Source of the DNA: Pseudomonas fluorescens
Lineage (GTDB): Bacteria > Pseudomonadota > Gammaproteobacteria > Pseudomonadales > Pseudomonadaceae
DNA length: 64,000 nt
NCBI RefSeq assembly: GCF_902498195.1
Contig: NZ_CABVIY010000002.1
Coordinates: forward strand, 1,054,001 to 1,118,000
Reading direction: 5' to 3'
The notes under the pieces are model-generated. The model was given only the letters and a program-made list of their open reading frames with translations, made no database searches and had not been told where the DNA came from. Positions 40,682 through 49,840 of this stretch are shown one piece after another. Each line of letters opens with the position of its first letter. Position 1 is the first letter of the stretch. The position numbers were made by a program, and so were the translations under genes.

Positions 40682-43333
40682 ATGAGCGACTCCGGCCGCG
40701 CCGACGCGCTGTTAGCAGACCTGCCCCGTGATGGCCGTGGCCGGCTCAAGGTTTTTCTCGGCGCCGCGCCCGGCGTCGGCAAGACCTACGCCATGCTCCA
40801 GGCAGCCCATACCCAGCTTCGCCAAGGCGTGAAACTCATCGCCGGCGTCGTGGAAACCCACGGCCGCGCCGAGACCGAGGCCTTGCTCGGCGGCTTGCCG
40901 CAGCTACCGCTGGTGCGCTCGGAATACCGTGGCGTGACCCTCGAGGAAATGGACCTCGACGGTGTCCTCGCCGCCAAACCGAAACTGGTGCTGGTGGACG
41001 AACTGGCCCACACCAACGCCCCAGGCAGCCGTCACGCCAAACGCTGGCAAGACATCCAGGAATTGCTCGCGGCCGGCATCGACGTGTACACCACCGTCAA
41101 CGTCCAGCACCTGGAAAGTCTCAACGATCAGGTGCGCGGCATCACCGGCGTGCAGGTCCGCGAAACCCTGCCGGACTGGGTGCTGCAAGAAGCCTACGAA
41201 TTGATGTTGATCGACTTGCCCCCCCGCGAGTTGCTGGAGCGTCTGCGTGATGGAAAGGTCTATGTGCCGGAGCAGGCGCGGGCGGCCATCGATGCCTATT
41301 TCTCCCAGACCAACCTCACCGCCTTGCGTGAGCTGGCGATGCAAACCGCGGCGGCGCAGGTCGATAACGATCTGGCCCAGGGTTATCGTCAGCTCGGCCA
41401 GGCCGCACCGGCGGTGCGCGGTCGCTTGCTGGTCGGTGTCGATGGCGATGCCCAGGCCGAGCGTCTGGTGCGTCACGCCAGCCGCGTCGCCCAGCGCCGG
41501 CATCTGCCCTGGAGCCTGGTGCATGTGGACAACGGCAGCGTGCGCGACGAGCAGTCGCGCCTGCGCTTGCAAAGCGCCCAGCAACTGGCCGAGCGCCTGG
41601 GCGGCGAAGTGGTGCTGCTGCGGGCCGGCGAGGTGGCGAAAACCTTGATCCAGCATGCCGCCGAACGCCGTGCCAGCCTGGTGCTGGTCGGGCAGTCCCG
41701 GCAGCGACTGCGCCGCCGACTGTTCGGTGGCGGCTTGGCGGCGCGGTTGTTGCGCCATGCGCGGGGGCTGGAAATCAACGTCATCGACAGCGATCACGAA
41801 CAGGACCCGCCACGCCAACGCCCGCAGCAGACGCTGGTGTGGTTCGACTATGCGCTGGCGCTGGTCGCGACGCTGCTGGCCAGTGCCCTGGCCTGGGCCG
41901 TGGCGAGCGTCTTGCCCTTGCCGAACATCTCTTTGGTATTCCTCGCGGCGGTGCTGCTGGTGGCGGTGCGCAGCAGCCTCGGCCCGGCGCTGGCCTGTGC
42001 CGCGCTGTCGTTTCTAACCTACGATTTTCTGTTCATTCCGCCGAATTTTTCCTTCAGCATCCAGCGCGAGGAAGACGTGCTGACCTTGCTGTTCTTCCTG
42101 CTGATGGCAGCGCTCACCGGCAACCTCGCGGCGCGCCAGCGCCGGCAATTGCAGGCGCTGCGCGACACCCAGGAGGAAACCAGCGAACTGCTCGACCTGT
42201 CGCGCAAACTGACCGCCGCCACTGACCGCCAGGCCGTGATCAATGCCGCCGCCCATCACCTTGAGGGCTGGAGCGACCTTCAGCTGTGCCTGCTCAATCG
42301 CGATGGCCAGAGCGGCTGGACAGTCGAAACCGGCGGTCCGCTGGCATTCACCGAAGCCGAACGCGCGGCCGCCGATTGGGCCTGGCAACACGATCAACCG
42401 GCGGGCGCGGGCACCGGCACCCTGCCGTTCGGGCGTTGGTGGTGGTGGCCGTTGTCGGTAGAGGACGGTCCGCTGGCGATGCTGGGCGTGTGTGCGAAAG
42501 AAGGCCAGACCTTGAGCGGTCAGCGTCGGCGTCTGTTGACTGCGTTGAGCCAGCCACTGGCCCAGGCGTTGGCCCGGGCGCAATTGGTCGATGACCTGGA
42601 AGCGGCGCGGCTGCATGGCGAAACCGAGCAGTTGCGCAGTGCGTTGCTGGCTTCGGTGTCCCACGATTTGCGCACGCCGCTGACCTCCATGCGCGGCAGC
42701 ATCGACAGCCTGCTGGCCCTCGGCGAAGCGATCCCGCTGGAGGATCGCCGCGAACTGCTCGAAGGCACCCGTGATGAAGCCGAGCGCCTGGACCGCTACA
42801 TCCAGAACCTGCTGGACATGACCCGCCTCGGTCACGGCGCGCTGAAGCTGGCGCGGGACTGGGTATCGCCGGCGGACATCGTCGGTAGCGCGCTCAATCG
42901 CCTGCGCGCGGTGCTGGCGCCGTTGCAGGTCAGTACCGCAGTACCGGCGGAACTGCCGCTGCTGTTCGTCCACGCCGCGCTGATCGAGCAGGCGCTGGTC
43001 AATGTGCTGGAAAACGCCGCGCGCTTTTCGCCGCCCCACGGGCGCCTGCAACTGAGTGCGGGGGCTGATGACACGGAGCTGTTTTTCGCGGTGAGCGACG
43101 AAGGGCCGGGGATTCCGGAAGCGGAGCGGGCGAAGATTTTCGACATGTTCTACACCGCCGCGCGCGGTGATCGCGGCGGGCAGGGCACCGGGCTGGGGCT
43201 GGCGATCTGTCAGGGCATGGTCGGCGCCCATGGCGGGCGGATCAGCGTTGCCGACGGTATCGAGGGGCGCGGCACTTGCATCACCTTGCACCTGCCATTG
43301 CAGGCTCAGCCAGGGTACGACGGTGATGCCTGA
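40682..43333 (+). CDS. kdpD: potassium-sensing histidine kinase KdpD
   Basis: An 883-residue sensor. The N-terminal KdpD domain has a Walker-A motif GAAPGVGKTYAMLQ near residues 27-40 and VLVDELAHTNAPGSRH (Walker B). A USP-like domain follows (about 250-370), then four TM helices (about 395-500), a GAF-like region, the HisKA box SHDLRTPLTSMRGSIDSLLA and the HATPase domain (NVLENAARFSPPHG; DEGPGIPEAE; GQGTGLGLAICQG). It controls KdpE phosphorylation in response to low K+. Its start lies 52 bases after the REP element. Confidence 0.97.
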   Translation: MSDSGRADALLADLPRDGRGRLKVFLGAAPGVGKTYAMLQAAHTQLRQGVKLIAGVVETHGRAETEALLGGLPQLPLVRSEYRGVTLEEMDLDGVLAAKPKLVLVDELAHTNAPGSRHAKRWQDIQELLAAGIDVYTTVNVQHLESLNDQVRGITGVQVRETLPDWVLQEAYELMLIDLPPRELLERLRDGKVYVPEQARAAIDAYFSQTNLTALRELAMQTAAAQVDNDLAQGYRQLGQAAPAVRGRLLVGVDGDAQAERLVRHASRVAQRRHLPWSLVHVDNGSVRDEQSRLRLQSAQQLAERLGGEVVLLRAGEVAKTLIQHAAERRASLVLVGQSRQRLRRRLFGGGLAARLLRHARGLEINVIDSDHEQDPPRQRPQQTLVWFDYALALVATLLASALAWAVASVLPLPNISLVFLAAVLLVAVRSSLGPALACAALSFLTYDFLFIPPNFSFSIQREEDVLTLLFFLLMAALTGNLAARQRRQLQALRDTQEETSELLDLSRKLTAATDRQAVINAAAHHLEGWSDLQLCLLNRDGQSGWTVETGGPLAFTEAERAAADWAWQHDQPAGAGTGTLPFGRWWWWPLSVEDGPLAMLGVCAKEGQTLSGQRRRLLTALSQPLAQALARAQLVDDLEAARLHGETEQLRSALLASVSHDLRTPLTSMRGSIDSLLALGEAIPLEDRRELLEGTRDEAERLDRYIQNLLDMTRLGHGALKLARDWVSPADIVGSALNRLRAVLAPLQVSTAVPAELPLLFVHAALIEQALVNVLENAARFSPPHGRLQLSAGADDTELFFAVSDEGPGIPEAERAKIFDMFYTAARGDRGGQGTGLGLAICQGMVGAHGGRISVADGIEGRGTCITLHLPLQAQPGYDGDA

Positions 43334-43381
43334 TCGTGCTTGCGGTACTCTTTTGCCCATTCTCTTTCCTGATGTGAATCC

Positions 43382-44080
43382 ATGAGCCAGACCGCGACCA
43401 TCCTGGTCATCGACGACGAACCGCAGATCCGTAAATTCCTGCGCATCAGCCTCGCTTCCCAGGGCTACAAAGTGCTGGAGGCCGGCACCGGCAGCGAAGG
43501 GCTGGCCCAGGCCGCGCTGAACAAACCGGACCTGCTGGTGCTCGACCTCGGGTTGCCGGACATGGACGGCCAACAGGTCCTGCGCGAGTTTCGCGAGTGG
43601 TCGACGGTGCCGGTGCTGGTGCTCTCGGTGCGTGCCGGCGAAGGGCAGAAGGTGGAAGCGCTGGACGGTGGCGCCAATGACTACGTGACCAAACCGTTCG
43701 GTATCCAGGAGTTCCTGGCGCGGATTCGCGCGTTGTTGCGCCAGGCGCCAGCGGGCGAGGCGCAGCAAGCGGCCCTGGTCTTCGGGCCGTTGACGGTGGA
43801 CCTGGCGTATCGCCGGGTGCTGCTCGACGGCAGCGAAGTGGCGCTGACCCGCAAGGAATATGCGGTGCTGGCGCAACTGGCGCGGCATCCGGGACGGGTC
43901 ATCACCCAGCAGCAATTGCTCAAGGACATCTGGGGCCCGACCCACACCGAAGACAGCCACTACCTGCGGATCGTGGTCGGGCATTTGCGCCAGAAACTGG
44001 CGGATGATCCGACGCGACCACGGTTTATCGTGACCGAGGCGGGGGTGGGGTATCGGTTGTTGAGTGAGGGTGGTCTTTAG
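43382..44080 (+). CDS. kdpE: KdpE response regulator
   Basis: A 232-residue OmpR/PhoB-type regulator. Receiver domain with Asp11-Asp12 and phospho-acceptor Asp55 (LLVLDLGLPDMDG), the threonine/serine and Lys switch residues (VLSVRAGEG; TKPFG), and a winged-helix DNA-binding domain from about residue 130 (LTRKEYAVLAQLARHPGRVI; YLRIVVGHLRQKL). It activates the kdpFABC promoter. It is 48 bases from kdpD. Confidence 0.97.
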   Translation: MSQTATILVIDDEPQIRKFLRISLASQGYKVLEAGTGSEGLAQAALNKPDLLVLDLGLPDMDGQQVLREFREWSTVPVLVLSVRAGEGQKVEALDGGANDYVTKPFGIQEFLARIRALLRQAPAGEAQQAALVFGPLTVDLAYRRVLLDGSEVALTRKEYAVLAQLARHPGRVITQQQLLKDIWGPTHTEDSHYLRIVVGHLRQKLADDPTRPRFIVTEAGVGYRLLSEGGL

Positions 44081-44101
44081 TTGGGTGTTGTTTGATCAGA
44101 T

Positions 44102-44168
44102 GCCTTCGCGAGCAAGCCCGCTCCCACCTTTGAACGCGTTCCAATGTGGGAGCGGGCTTGCTCGCGAA
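44102..44168. repeat. REP inverted repeat, family A
   Basis: GCCTTCGCGAGCAAGCCCGC and inverted copy around a 12-base centre, between the convergent kdpE and patatin genes, where it could act as a two-way transcription end. Confidence 0.9.
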
Positions 44169-44194
44169 GAGGGCCTCACATTCGGCGGGGAATC

Positions 44195-45235
44195 TCAGGC
44201 ATCCCGCTCGTTCTCATACCGATCCAGCGTATCGCGCGCAATCTCCCGTCCCAGGGCGATCAACTCCGGCGCCTTGTAGAACTCGAAAAACCGGCACACC
44301 CGCTTCGGCACGTTGATCAGGATGTCCGGTGGATACCCGGCAATCTTGTACTGCGCCAGCGAGGTCTGCATCACCTCGAAACTCTGGTTGATCAGGTCCA
44401 GCAAGGACGCCGGCCCGACGTTGTCGATGATGAACGAGCCGGTGGCGGATTTCGGCGCGCCGTCGCGTTCCGGGGCGGCTGCCGGTTGCTGGGCTTCGGG
44501 TTCGGCGGACTCCACCCAGGGGTTGATCTCCGCCGCCTCAGCCAGCAACGCTTCCTTTTCCAGTCGCAGCAGTTGTTCCGCCTGGGTGCGCCGGAACGGC
44601 ATTTTTGAGCCGAGCGAATTGATCAAGTTGTTGAAGCGCGACTTGAACGCGGCGGGGCGCTGGATCACCGGCAGTTGATAGTGACGCTGGTTGGTGGAGT
44701 TGAGATTGACCGCGATGATCAGGTCGCAATGGCTCGACACCACCGGCACGATCGGCAGCGGGTTGAGAATGCCGCCGTCCACCAGCATGCGATTGCCCTG
44801 CATCACCGGGGTAAACAGGCTGGGAATCGCCGCCGAGGCACGCATGGCCTGGTGCAGGCAACCTTCCTGGAACCAGATTTCCTGCTGGTTGGTCAGGTCG
44901 GTGGCCACCGCCGTGTAGGGAATGCGCAGGTCTTCGATGTTGATCTCGCCGACGATCTTGCGGATCTGCCCGAACACCTTTTCCCCGCGAATCGCGCCCA
45001 GGCGAAAACTGACGTCCACCAGGCGCAACACGTCGAGGTAATCCAGGCTTTCGATCCAGTCGCGATATTCATCCAGTTTGCCGGCGGCGTAGATCCCGCC
45101 GACCACCGCTCCCATGGAGCACCCGGCGATGCAGGCGATGTCGTAGCCGCGCCGTTCGATTTCCTGGATGACGCCAATATGGGCATAACCCCGGGCTCCA
45201 CCCGAGCCCAACACCAGTGCGACACGCTTTTTCAT
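44195..45235 (-). CDS. patatin-like phospholipase (RssA/NTE type)
   Basis: A 346-residue protein with the patatin hydrolase dyad: the oxyanion loop VLGSGGARGYAHIGV, nucleophile Ser40 in GCSMG, and Asp153 in MLVDGGILNPLPI. The core (residues 1 to about 200) matches the bacterial RssA-like group. The extra 140-residue C-terminal part is charged and contains a proline/alanine-rich linker (EPEAQQPAAAPERDG) before a last helical section; this extension is common in Pseudomonas. Expected activity is lipid acyl hydrolysis in the cytoplasm or at the membrane. Physiological substrate unknown. Confidence 0.88.
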   Translation of the reverse strand: MKKRVALVLGSGGARGYAHIGVIQEIERRGYDIACIAGCSMGAVVGGIYAAGKLDEYRDWIESLDYLDVLRLVDVSFRLGAIRGEKVFGQIRKIVGEINIEDLRIPYTAVATDLTNQQEIWFQEGCLHQAMRASAAIPSLFTPVMQGNRMLVDGGILNPLPIVPVVSSHCDLIIAVNLNSTNQRHYQLPVIQRPAAFKSRFNNLINSLGSKMPFRRTQAEQLLRLEKEALLAEAAEINPWVESAEPEAQQPAAAPERDGAPKSATGSFIIDNVGPASLLDLINQSFEVMQTSLAQYKIAGYPPDILINVPKRVCRFFEFYKAPELIALGREIARDTLDRYENERDA

Positions 45236-45455
45236 GAATCGCCCTCGTATGAATGGTTCAACAATGCACCCATCGAGGGTCGCGCTTCAATCGTCCAGGT
45301 CGCTCAGTGAAGTGAGTGCGTCGTTTTATCAACATGTTATGGCGGCACTTGATTATTCTCGCCAGCGCGATAGCTTGCGCAGGCGATGGACGGCACTTTT
45401 CCCGCGCCGGACCGTCCTACCTGCATGACTGTTTCCTATCGTTGAGGTGTAAGTG

Positions 45456-45734
45456 ATGAAAGCCTGGATCTGTGTGCCATTGATTGCCCTGGCACTCGCC
45501 GGTTGTGCCGGTAAAACCGCGTATCGCGACAGTTGCGGCAGCGGCCTCGACGCGGCGTGGCATGAACTGGACCTGGCCAAGGCCGAGGGTTTCGCCGGCA
45601 CCGTCAGCTACTCCAAGGCCCTGTCGCTGTTGACCGCGGCCAAGACCCAGCAGCAATTCGAAGGCTTCGAGGGCTGCACCAAAAAAGCCGAGAAGGCACG
45701 TTTTTATATTCGTGAGTCGCGCGCGGGCCGTTGA
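45456..45734 (+). CDS. small lipoprotein of unknown function
   Basis: A 92-residue protein with signal peptide and lipobox LAGC (MKAWICVPLIALALAGC), so Cys17 is the likely lipid anchor. The mature part is helical (ELDLAKAEGFAGTVSYSKAL, SLLTAAKTQQQ) and has two more cysteines (DSCGSG; FEGCTKKAEKARF) that may pair. ATG at 45456 is preferred to the overlapping GTG at 45453; GAGGTGTAAGTG precedes it. The CHAD gene follows 46 bases later, so the two may be cotranscribed. The 45236-45455 spacer shows nothing else. Confidence 0.75.
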   Translation: MKAWICVPLIALALAGCAGKTAYRDSCGSGLDAAWHELDLAKAEGFAGTVSYSKALSLLTAAKTQQQFEGFEGCTKKAEKARFYIRESRAGR

Positions 45735-45780
45735 GGCATGATGTAAGGCAATTTGGGGCGTGCGATTCAGGGAGAAATCA

Positions 45781-46548
45781 ATGTCTGCCTTGGTTGATCG
45801 GTTGGTGGCCCATGTCCTGGGCCTGGAAGTTCGTTTGCTGGCCTGTCAGGCACGCTTGAGTGCCCGCACCGATCCGGAGGCCTTGCACGACCTGCGTACC
45901 ACGGTGCGCCGGTTGCGCAGCCTGCTCCGGCCGCTGCGCGGCTTGCCCGGCGTGGAACAGCTGGAAACGGCGGCCTCCGGCGTCGGCGAGCTGACCACGC
46001 CGCTGCGTGATCGTGAAGTGCTGGCGGCGTATCTGCTCCAGCACGGCCAACTCGACGCCGCGCAACGGCGCATGGCGCAGATGGCCCAAGCCTATCTGGC
46101 CGTGGCGACCAGTACCGAACTTGCGCAGTTGCTGCTGATCCTCGACGCCTTTCCGCGCTTTTTACGGGCGGCCCAGCGTCAAGGGTTGCTCAAGGGCCTG
46201 GGCAAGCACATCGAAAAGCGCCTGGCCAAACAGTGGAAGAAACTCGACCAAGCCCTGCACGATCCCGCCCATGACCGTCATCGTTTGCGCTTGCTGATCA
46301 AGCGTGTGCGCTATGGCATCGAAGCCTATCCCGAGCTGGACCGTTTGCCGAAAGCGGCGGTGCCCAGGCTGAAATCGGCCCAGGGCGCCTTGGGCGACTG
46401 GCACGATTGCTGGCAATGGCTGGCCAGGGCCGAAGTGGAAGCGGATCTGCAGCCCTGTGTCGGCGTCTGGAAAACCACCATGGCCGAGGCTGAACAACGC
46501 GCCGACCGAGTCCTCGACAAACTCGACAAGGCCTGCTTCAAATCCTGA
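45781..46548 (+). CDS. CHAD domain-containing protein
   Basis: A 255-residue helical protein matching the CHAD (conserved histidine alpha-helical domain) family: the starting segment DPEALHDLRTTVRRLRSLLR, the matching second half DRHRLRLLIKRVRYGIEAYP, and LGDWHDCWQWL near the end. CHAD proteins have a basic groove that binds polyphosphate, and often occur with CYTH triphosphatases; here the CHAD domain is alone. The ATG is preceded by AGGGAGAAATCA. Function in this context unknown; polyphosphate association is inferred from the family. Confidence 0.85.
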   Translation: MSALVDRLVAHVLGLEVRLLACQARLSARTDPEALHDLRTTVRRLRSLLRPLRGLPGVEQLETAASGVGELTTPLRDREVLAAYLLQHGQLDAAQRRMAQMAQAYLAVATSTELAQLLLILDAFPRFLRAAQRQGLLKGLGKHIEKRLAKQWKKLDQALHDPAHDRHRLRLLIKRVRYGIEAYPELDRLPKAAVPRLKSAQGALGDWHDCWQWLARAEVEADLQPCVGVWKTTMAEAEQRADRVLDKLDKACFKS

Positions 46549-46565
46549 GAACACCACAGATCAAA

Positions 46566-46660
46566 AATGTGGGAGCGGGCTTGCTCGCGAAGGCGGTGTG
46601 CCAGCCAACATCATTATCGACTGACACGCCCTCTTCGCGAGCAAGCCCGCTCCCACAGGG
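46566..46660. repeat. REP inverted repeat, family A
   Basis: Here the two units point outward-in in the opposite order (TGTGGGAGCGGGCTTGCTCG first, then CGAGCAAGCCCGCTCCCACA), with about 45 bases between them. Confidence 0.9.
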
Positions 46661-46782
46661 TTTTGTGTTTGGCATGAATACAGTGCGGCTCATCTGTCAG
46701 TGCATTTGGCCGGAATACGCCCTGTACAGCCTCCGACGGCTGGTTAACATCCCTTCAATCTTTTTCTGTCCCAGAGGTTTCC

Positions 46783-47580
46783 ATGCGCTTTTCTGATCTG
46801 CTCGACGCCGTGCGCCGCCAGCCGCTGGAGCTGTCTATCCCGGCGGGATGGGCGCAAGGGCGCGCCAGCTTCGGTGGCCTGGTGGCTGCCTTGCAGTACG
46901 AGGCCATGCGCGCGAAAGTGCCGGCGGATCGTCCGGTGCGCTCGCTGGCGATCACCTTCGTTGGCCCGGTCGAACCGGAAGTGCCGGTCAGTTTCGAGGT
47001 CGATGTGCTGCGCGAAGGCAAGGCGGTCAGCCAGGTGCTCGGCCGGGCTGTGCAGAAGGGCCAGGTGGTGACCTTGATCCAGGGCAGTTTCGGCGCCTCG
47101 CGCCCTTCGGAAGTCGCGGTGAGGGCGGAACCGGTTCCCGAGATGAAACATTGGGACGACTGCCATGAACTGCCCTTCATCGAAGGCGTGATCCCGGAGT
47201 TCATGCGGCACCTGTCAATGCGCTGGAGTGTCGGCGGGTTGCCATTCTCCGGCAACACATCGCGGCAGATGGGCGGCTGGGTGCGCTTGCGGGGCGATGT
47301 GAAGGAAGAGGCGATCAGCGAGGCGCACATCCTGGCGCTGGTGGACGCCTGGCCACCGGCCGTGATGCCGTATCTGAAAAAACCGGCCATGGGCAGCACG
47401 CTGACCTGGACCATCGAATTCGTTCAGCCATTGCTCGAACTGAGCACCCTGGACTGGTGCAAATACCTCGTCGAAACCGAGCACGCCGCCGACGGCTATG
47501 GCCACGCAGCCGCCAAGCTGTGGGACGAGGAAGGCCGGCTGATCGCCATGAGCCGGCAAACGGTGACCGTCTTTGCCTGA
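46783..47580 (+). CDS. acyl-CoA thioesterase, TesB-like double hotdog
   Basis: A 265-residue protein resembling the TesB/thioesterase-like superfamily: an N-terminal hotdog (GWAQGRASFGGLVAALQYEA; GKAVSQVLGRAVQKGQVVTL) and a C-terminal hotdog ending LWDEEGRLIAMSRQTVTVFA. It probably hydrolyses acyl-CoA or acyl-ACP esters. The ATG follows CAGAGGTTTCC. Substrate chain length is not evident. Confidence 0.82.
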   Translation: MRFSDLLDAVRRQPLELSIPAGWAQGRASFGGLVAALQYEAMRAKVPADRPVRSLAITFVGPVEPEVPVSFEVDVLREGKAVSQVLGRAVQKGQVVTLIQGSFGASRPSEVAVRAEPVPEMKHWDDCHELPFIEGVIPEFMRHLSMRWSVGGLPFSGNTSRQMGGWVRLRGDVKEEAISEAHILALVDAWPPAVMPYLKKPAMGSTLTWTIEFVQPLLELSTLDWCKYLVETEHAADGYGHAAAKLWDEEGRLIAMSRQTVTVFA

Positions 47581-47946
47581 TCAATGACGACGGTGGCGCT
47601 CACGCCAGGCGCGCCACCAGCCACCACTGAGGAAAAATCGCGGAAAGGTCAGGAACTGCTCGACCAGCAGGCGCGATACCGCATCCTTGCGATCACTGAA
47701 CGGCTCGGAGGCTTGCGCCTCCATGCTGTGACCGTGACGTTGCAAACCCAGCGCGGCAATCACGCCGATGACACCGATGGCAAAGTTCGCCAGATTCAGG
47801 CCGAACACCCCGGAAACAATCAGCAGAAACGCCACGATAAACAGCGGCACGGCAATCAGGTGCAGCACCAGATTGGTCGGGTGCTGATGATTGTTCGGGT
47901 AGGCACGCCATTGCCAGGCGGGGAGGTTGGGGTGACGTTTGCCCAT
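47581..47946 (-). CDS. Mpo1-like/DUF962-type small membrane protein (tentative)
   Basis: A 121-residue protein with two TM helices (LVLHLIAVPLFIVAFLLIVS and FAIGVIGVIAALGLQRHG) after the conserved YPNNHQHPTNLVLHLIAVP segment. The His-containing N-terminus and topology resemble the DUF962/Mpo1 family of lipid-related dioxygenase-like proteins; resemblance is moderate. ATG at 47946 (MGKRHPNLPAWQW) is chosen because GAGGATCAGC precedes it; ATG codons at 47967 and 47976 would lengthen it. Convergent with the thioesterase gene, sharing its TGA region. Confidence 0.6.
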   Translation of the reverse strand: MGKRHPNLPAWQWRAYPNNHQHPTNLVLHLIAVPLFIVAFLLIVSGVFGLNLANFAIGVIGVIAALGLQRHGHSMEAQASEPFSDRKDAVSRLLVEQFLTFPRFFLSGGWWRAWRERHRRH

Positions 47947-48076
47947 GATGCTGATCCTCGAATCCATGTTGAACACATGCTTGAAGAATAGGCCTGGACA
48001 ATGCGGGCGGCGAATCGAGGTTGGCTATCGCAGCGATAGGGGTCATGTTCGGCGTTGATGTTGATTGAGCCGACGT

Positions 48077-48141
48077 CTTCGCGAGCAAGCCCGCTCCCAC
48101 AGTTGGAATGCATTCCAGCTGTGGGAGCGGGCTTGCTCGCG
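48077..48141. repeat. REP inverted repeat, family A
   Basis: TTCGCGAGCAAGCCCGCTCC and inverted copy around CACAGTTGGAATGCATTCCA, a perfect inner palindrome; located after the end of the chemoreceptor gene. Confidence 0.9.
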
Positions 48142-48150
48142 CAGAGGCCC

Positions 48151-49632
48151 TTACAGCTTGAGCTGCCCGATGGCCTTGCTCAATTCCCCTGCCAACACCG
48201 CCAACTCATGGCTGGTGGTCGCCGATCCGACGGTCTGCCGCACCGTGTTCTCGGTCACATCGCGAATGCTCACCACTGCCCGGTTCATTTCCTCCGCCAC
48301 CTGGCTCTGCTGCTCGGCCGCCACCGCGATCTGGGTATTGCTTTCGCGCATCTGCGCCACCGCCCCGGTGATCTGCGCCAGCGCCGCGCCGGCCTCTTGC
48401 GCCTGTTGCACGCAGTCGTCGGCCTTGAACGAGCTCTCCTGCATGAAGTCCACCGCGTCCCGGGTTCCGGCCTGCAACGCCGAGACCATCACAGTGATTT
48501 CGTCGGTGGAGGCCTGCACACGCTTGGCCAGGTTGCGCACCTCATCGGCGACCACCGCAAACCCGCGCCCCATTTCACCGGCCCGCGCCGCTTCAATCGC
48601 CGCGTTCAGCGCCAGCAGATTGGTCTGTTCGGCGATGCTGTGGATCACATTGACCACGCCATTGATCTTCTGGCTGTCCTCGGCCAGGCGCTGAATCATC
48701 TCGGCGGTCTGCTGCACCCCGGTGGACAACCCGGCAATCGACCGCTGTACACGCAACACTACGTCCTGCCCGCTGCCCGCCAGGCTATCGGCCGATTGCG
48801 AAAGGTCGCGGGTGGCGCCGGCGTGCTGGGCGATGTGGTAGACGGTGGCGGTCATTTCATTGATCGCCGTGGCGGCCTGATCGGTTTCGCTTTGCTGGCC
48901 CAGCATGCCGTGGCGCACTTCATTCATGCTCGACGCCAGCCGCGCGGCGCCGTCATCCAGTTGGCGGGCGGTGCTGGCGACGGTGTTGACCACCCGTTGA
49001 TAGCCCGCCTGCATGGCGTTGAAGGCGTTGGCCATCTGCCCGACTTCATCGTTGCCCGCCAGGGGCACGCGGGCCGAGAGGTCACCGGTTTTCTCGACGT
49101 GCAGCATGACGTCTTTCAAGGTGTTGAGCTGGCTGAGCAGGAAGCGGATCAACAACTGCGAGGCGCCGAGCATCGCCAGCATCAGGATGAGTACCGCGAC
49201 CGCGTAGTTGACGAAGCGCTCGCCGAACACCTGGCTCAGGCTCGGGCCATGGGCAATCACGGCGATCCGTTGACCGTCCGCGCGGCTGAAGACCTCGGCG
49301 CCGATGAGCAGGTTGTCGCCAAAAAACGGCAGGTCGTTGAGTTCGACCCAGCCGTTGGCGCCGCCCGGTCCTGTCAGGGGTTGCCCATTGAGCAGGGGCG
49401 GCTGTCCAGGATTGAACGTCAGCAGGTTCTCGGCCTTGGGCAAAGGCTGTCCCGCGGGCCAGGCCTGAAGCAAACGCGCCTGGGCCTGGGCCGATGCCTG
49501 TGCGGCGTGGTGGCGGGCCTGTTGTTCGAGCTGCACGGCATACAGCACCAGCAGCAGCGTGGTGACGAAGGCGACGGCATTCACCGCCCAGAATTTGTAC
49601 TTCAGCGAGATATTGCTAAGCCAGGCACCCAT
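48151..49632 (-). CDS. methyl-accepting chemotaxis protein
   Basis: A 493-residue chemoreceptor. TM1 near residues 10-33 ([20 protein letters not shown]), a periplasmic sensor of about 120 residues, TM2 ([20 protein letters not shown]), a HAMP domain ([19 protein letters not shown] [17 protein letters not shown]) and the cytoplasmic signalling domain with the hairpin tip [20 protein letters not shown] and [20 protein letters not shown]. The sensor contains [20 protein letters not shown], suggesting a single Cache-like fold; ligand unknown. ATG at 49632 has only a weak ribosome binding site; a TTG at 49668 is possible. Confidence 0.93.
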   Translation of the reverse strand: MGAWLSNISLKYKFWAVNAVAFVTTLLLVLYAVQLEQQARHHAAQASAQAQARLLQAWPAGQPLPKAENLLTFNPGQPPLLNGQPLTGPGGANGWVELNDLPFFGDNLLIGAEVFSRADGQRIAVIAHGPSLSQVFGERFVNYAVAVLILMLAMLGASQLLIRFLLSQLNTLKDVMLHVEKTGDLSARVPLAGNDEVGQMANAFNAMQAGYQRVVNTVASTARQLDDGAARLASSMNEVRHGMLGQQSETDQAATAINEMTATVYHIAQHAGATRDLSQSADSLAGSGQDVVLRVQRSIAGLSTGVQQTAEMIQRLAEDSQKINGVVNVIHSIAEQTNLLALNAAIEAARAGEMGRGFAVVADEVRNLAKRVQASTDEITVMVSALQAGTRDAVDFMQESSFKADDCVQQAQEAGAALAQITGAVAQMRESNTQIAVAAEQQSQVAEEMNRAVVSIRDVTENTVRQTVGSATTSHELAVLAGELSKAIGQLKL

Positions 49633-49735
49633 GGAGGTCTTCTCTGATAGCGGAAACAGTTTTGGCAAGGTGCCATTATTGTGCCGCTATTCAGGTGTTC
49701 GGGCGTTGATATGGGTCAATGAGCGAACACATTCC

Positions 49736-49830
49736 AAATGTGGGAGCGGGCTTGCTCGCGAATGCGGTTTAACATTCACCGTCGAAGTTGGCTGACACGA
49801 CGCCTTCGCGAGCAAGCCCGCTCCCACATG
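49736..49830. repeat. REP inverted repeat, family A
   Basis: ATGTGGGAGCGGGCTTGCTC first, then GAGCAAGCCCGCTCCCACAT about 55 bases on; between the chemoreceptor promoter side and the end of tatD. Confidence 0.9.
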
Positions 49831-49840
49831 GGATCTGTGT

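Noticed and set aside
48055..49647. 530-codon plus-strand frame over the chemoreceptor gene
   Set aside because: His/Arg/Gln-rich shadow that begins within a REP element; the minus strand encodes a full chemoreceptor.
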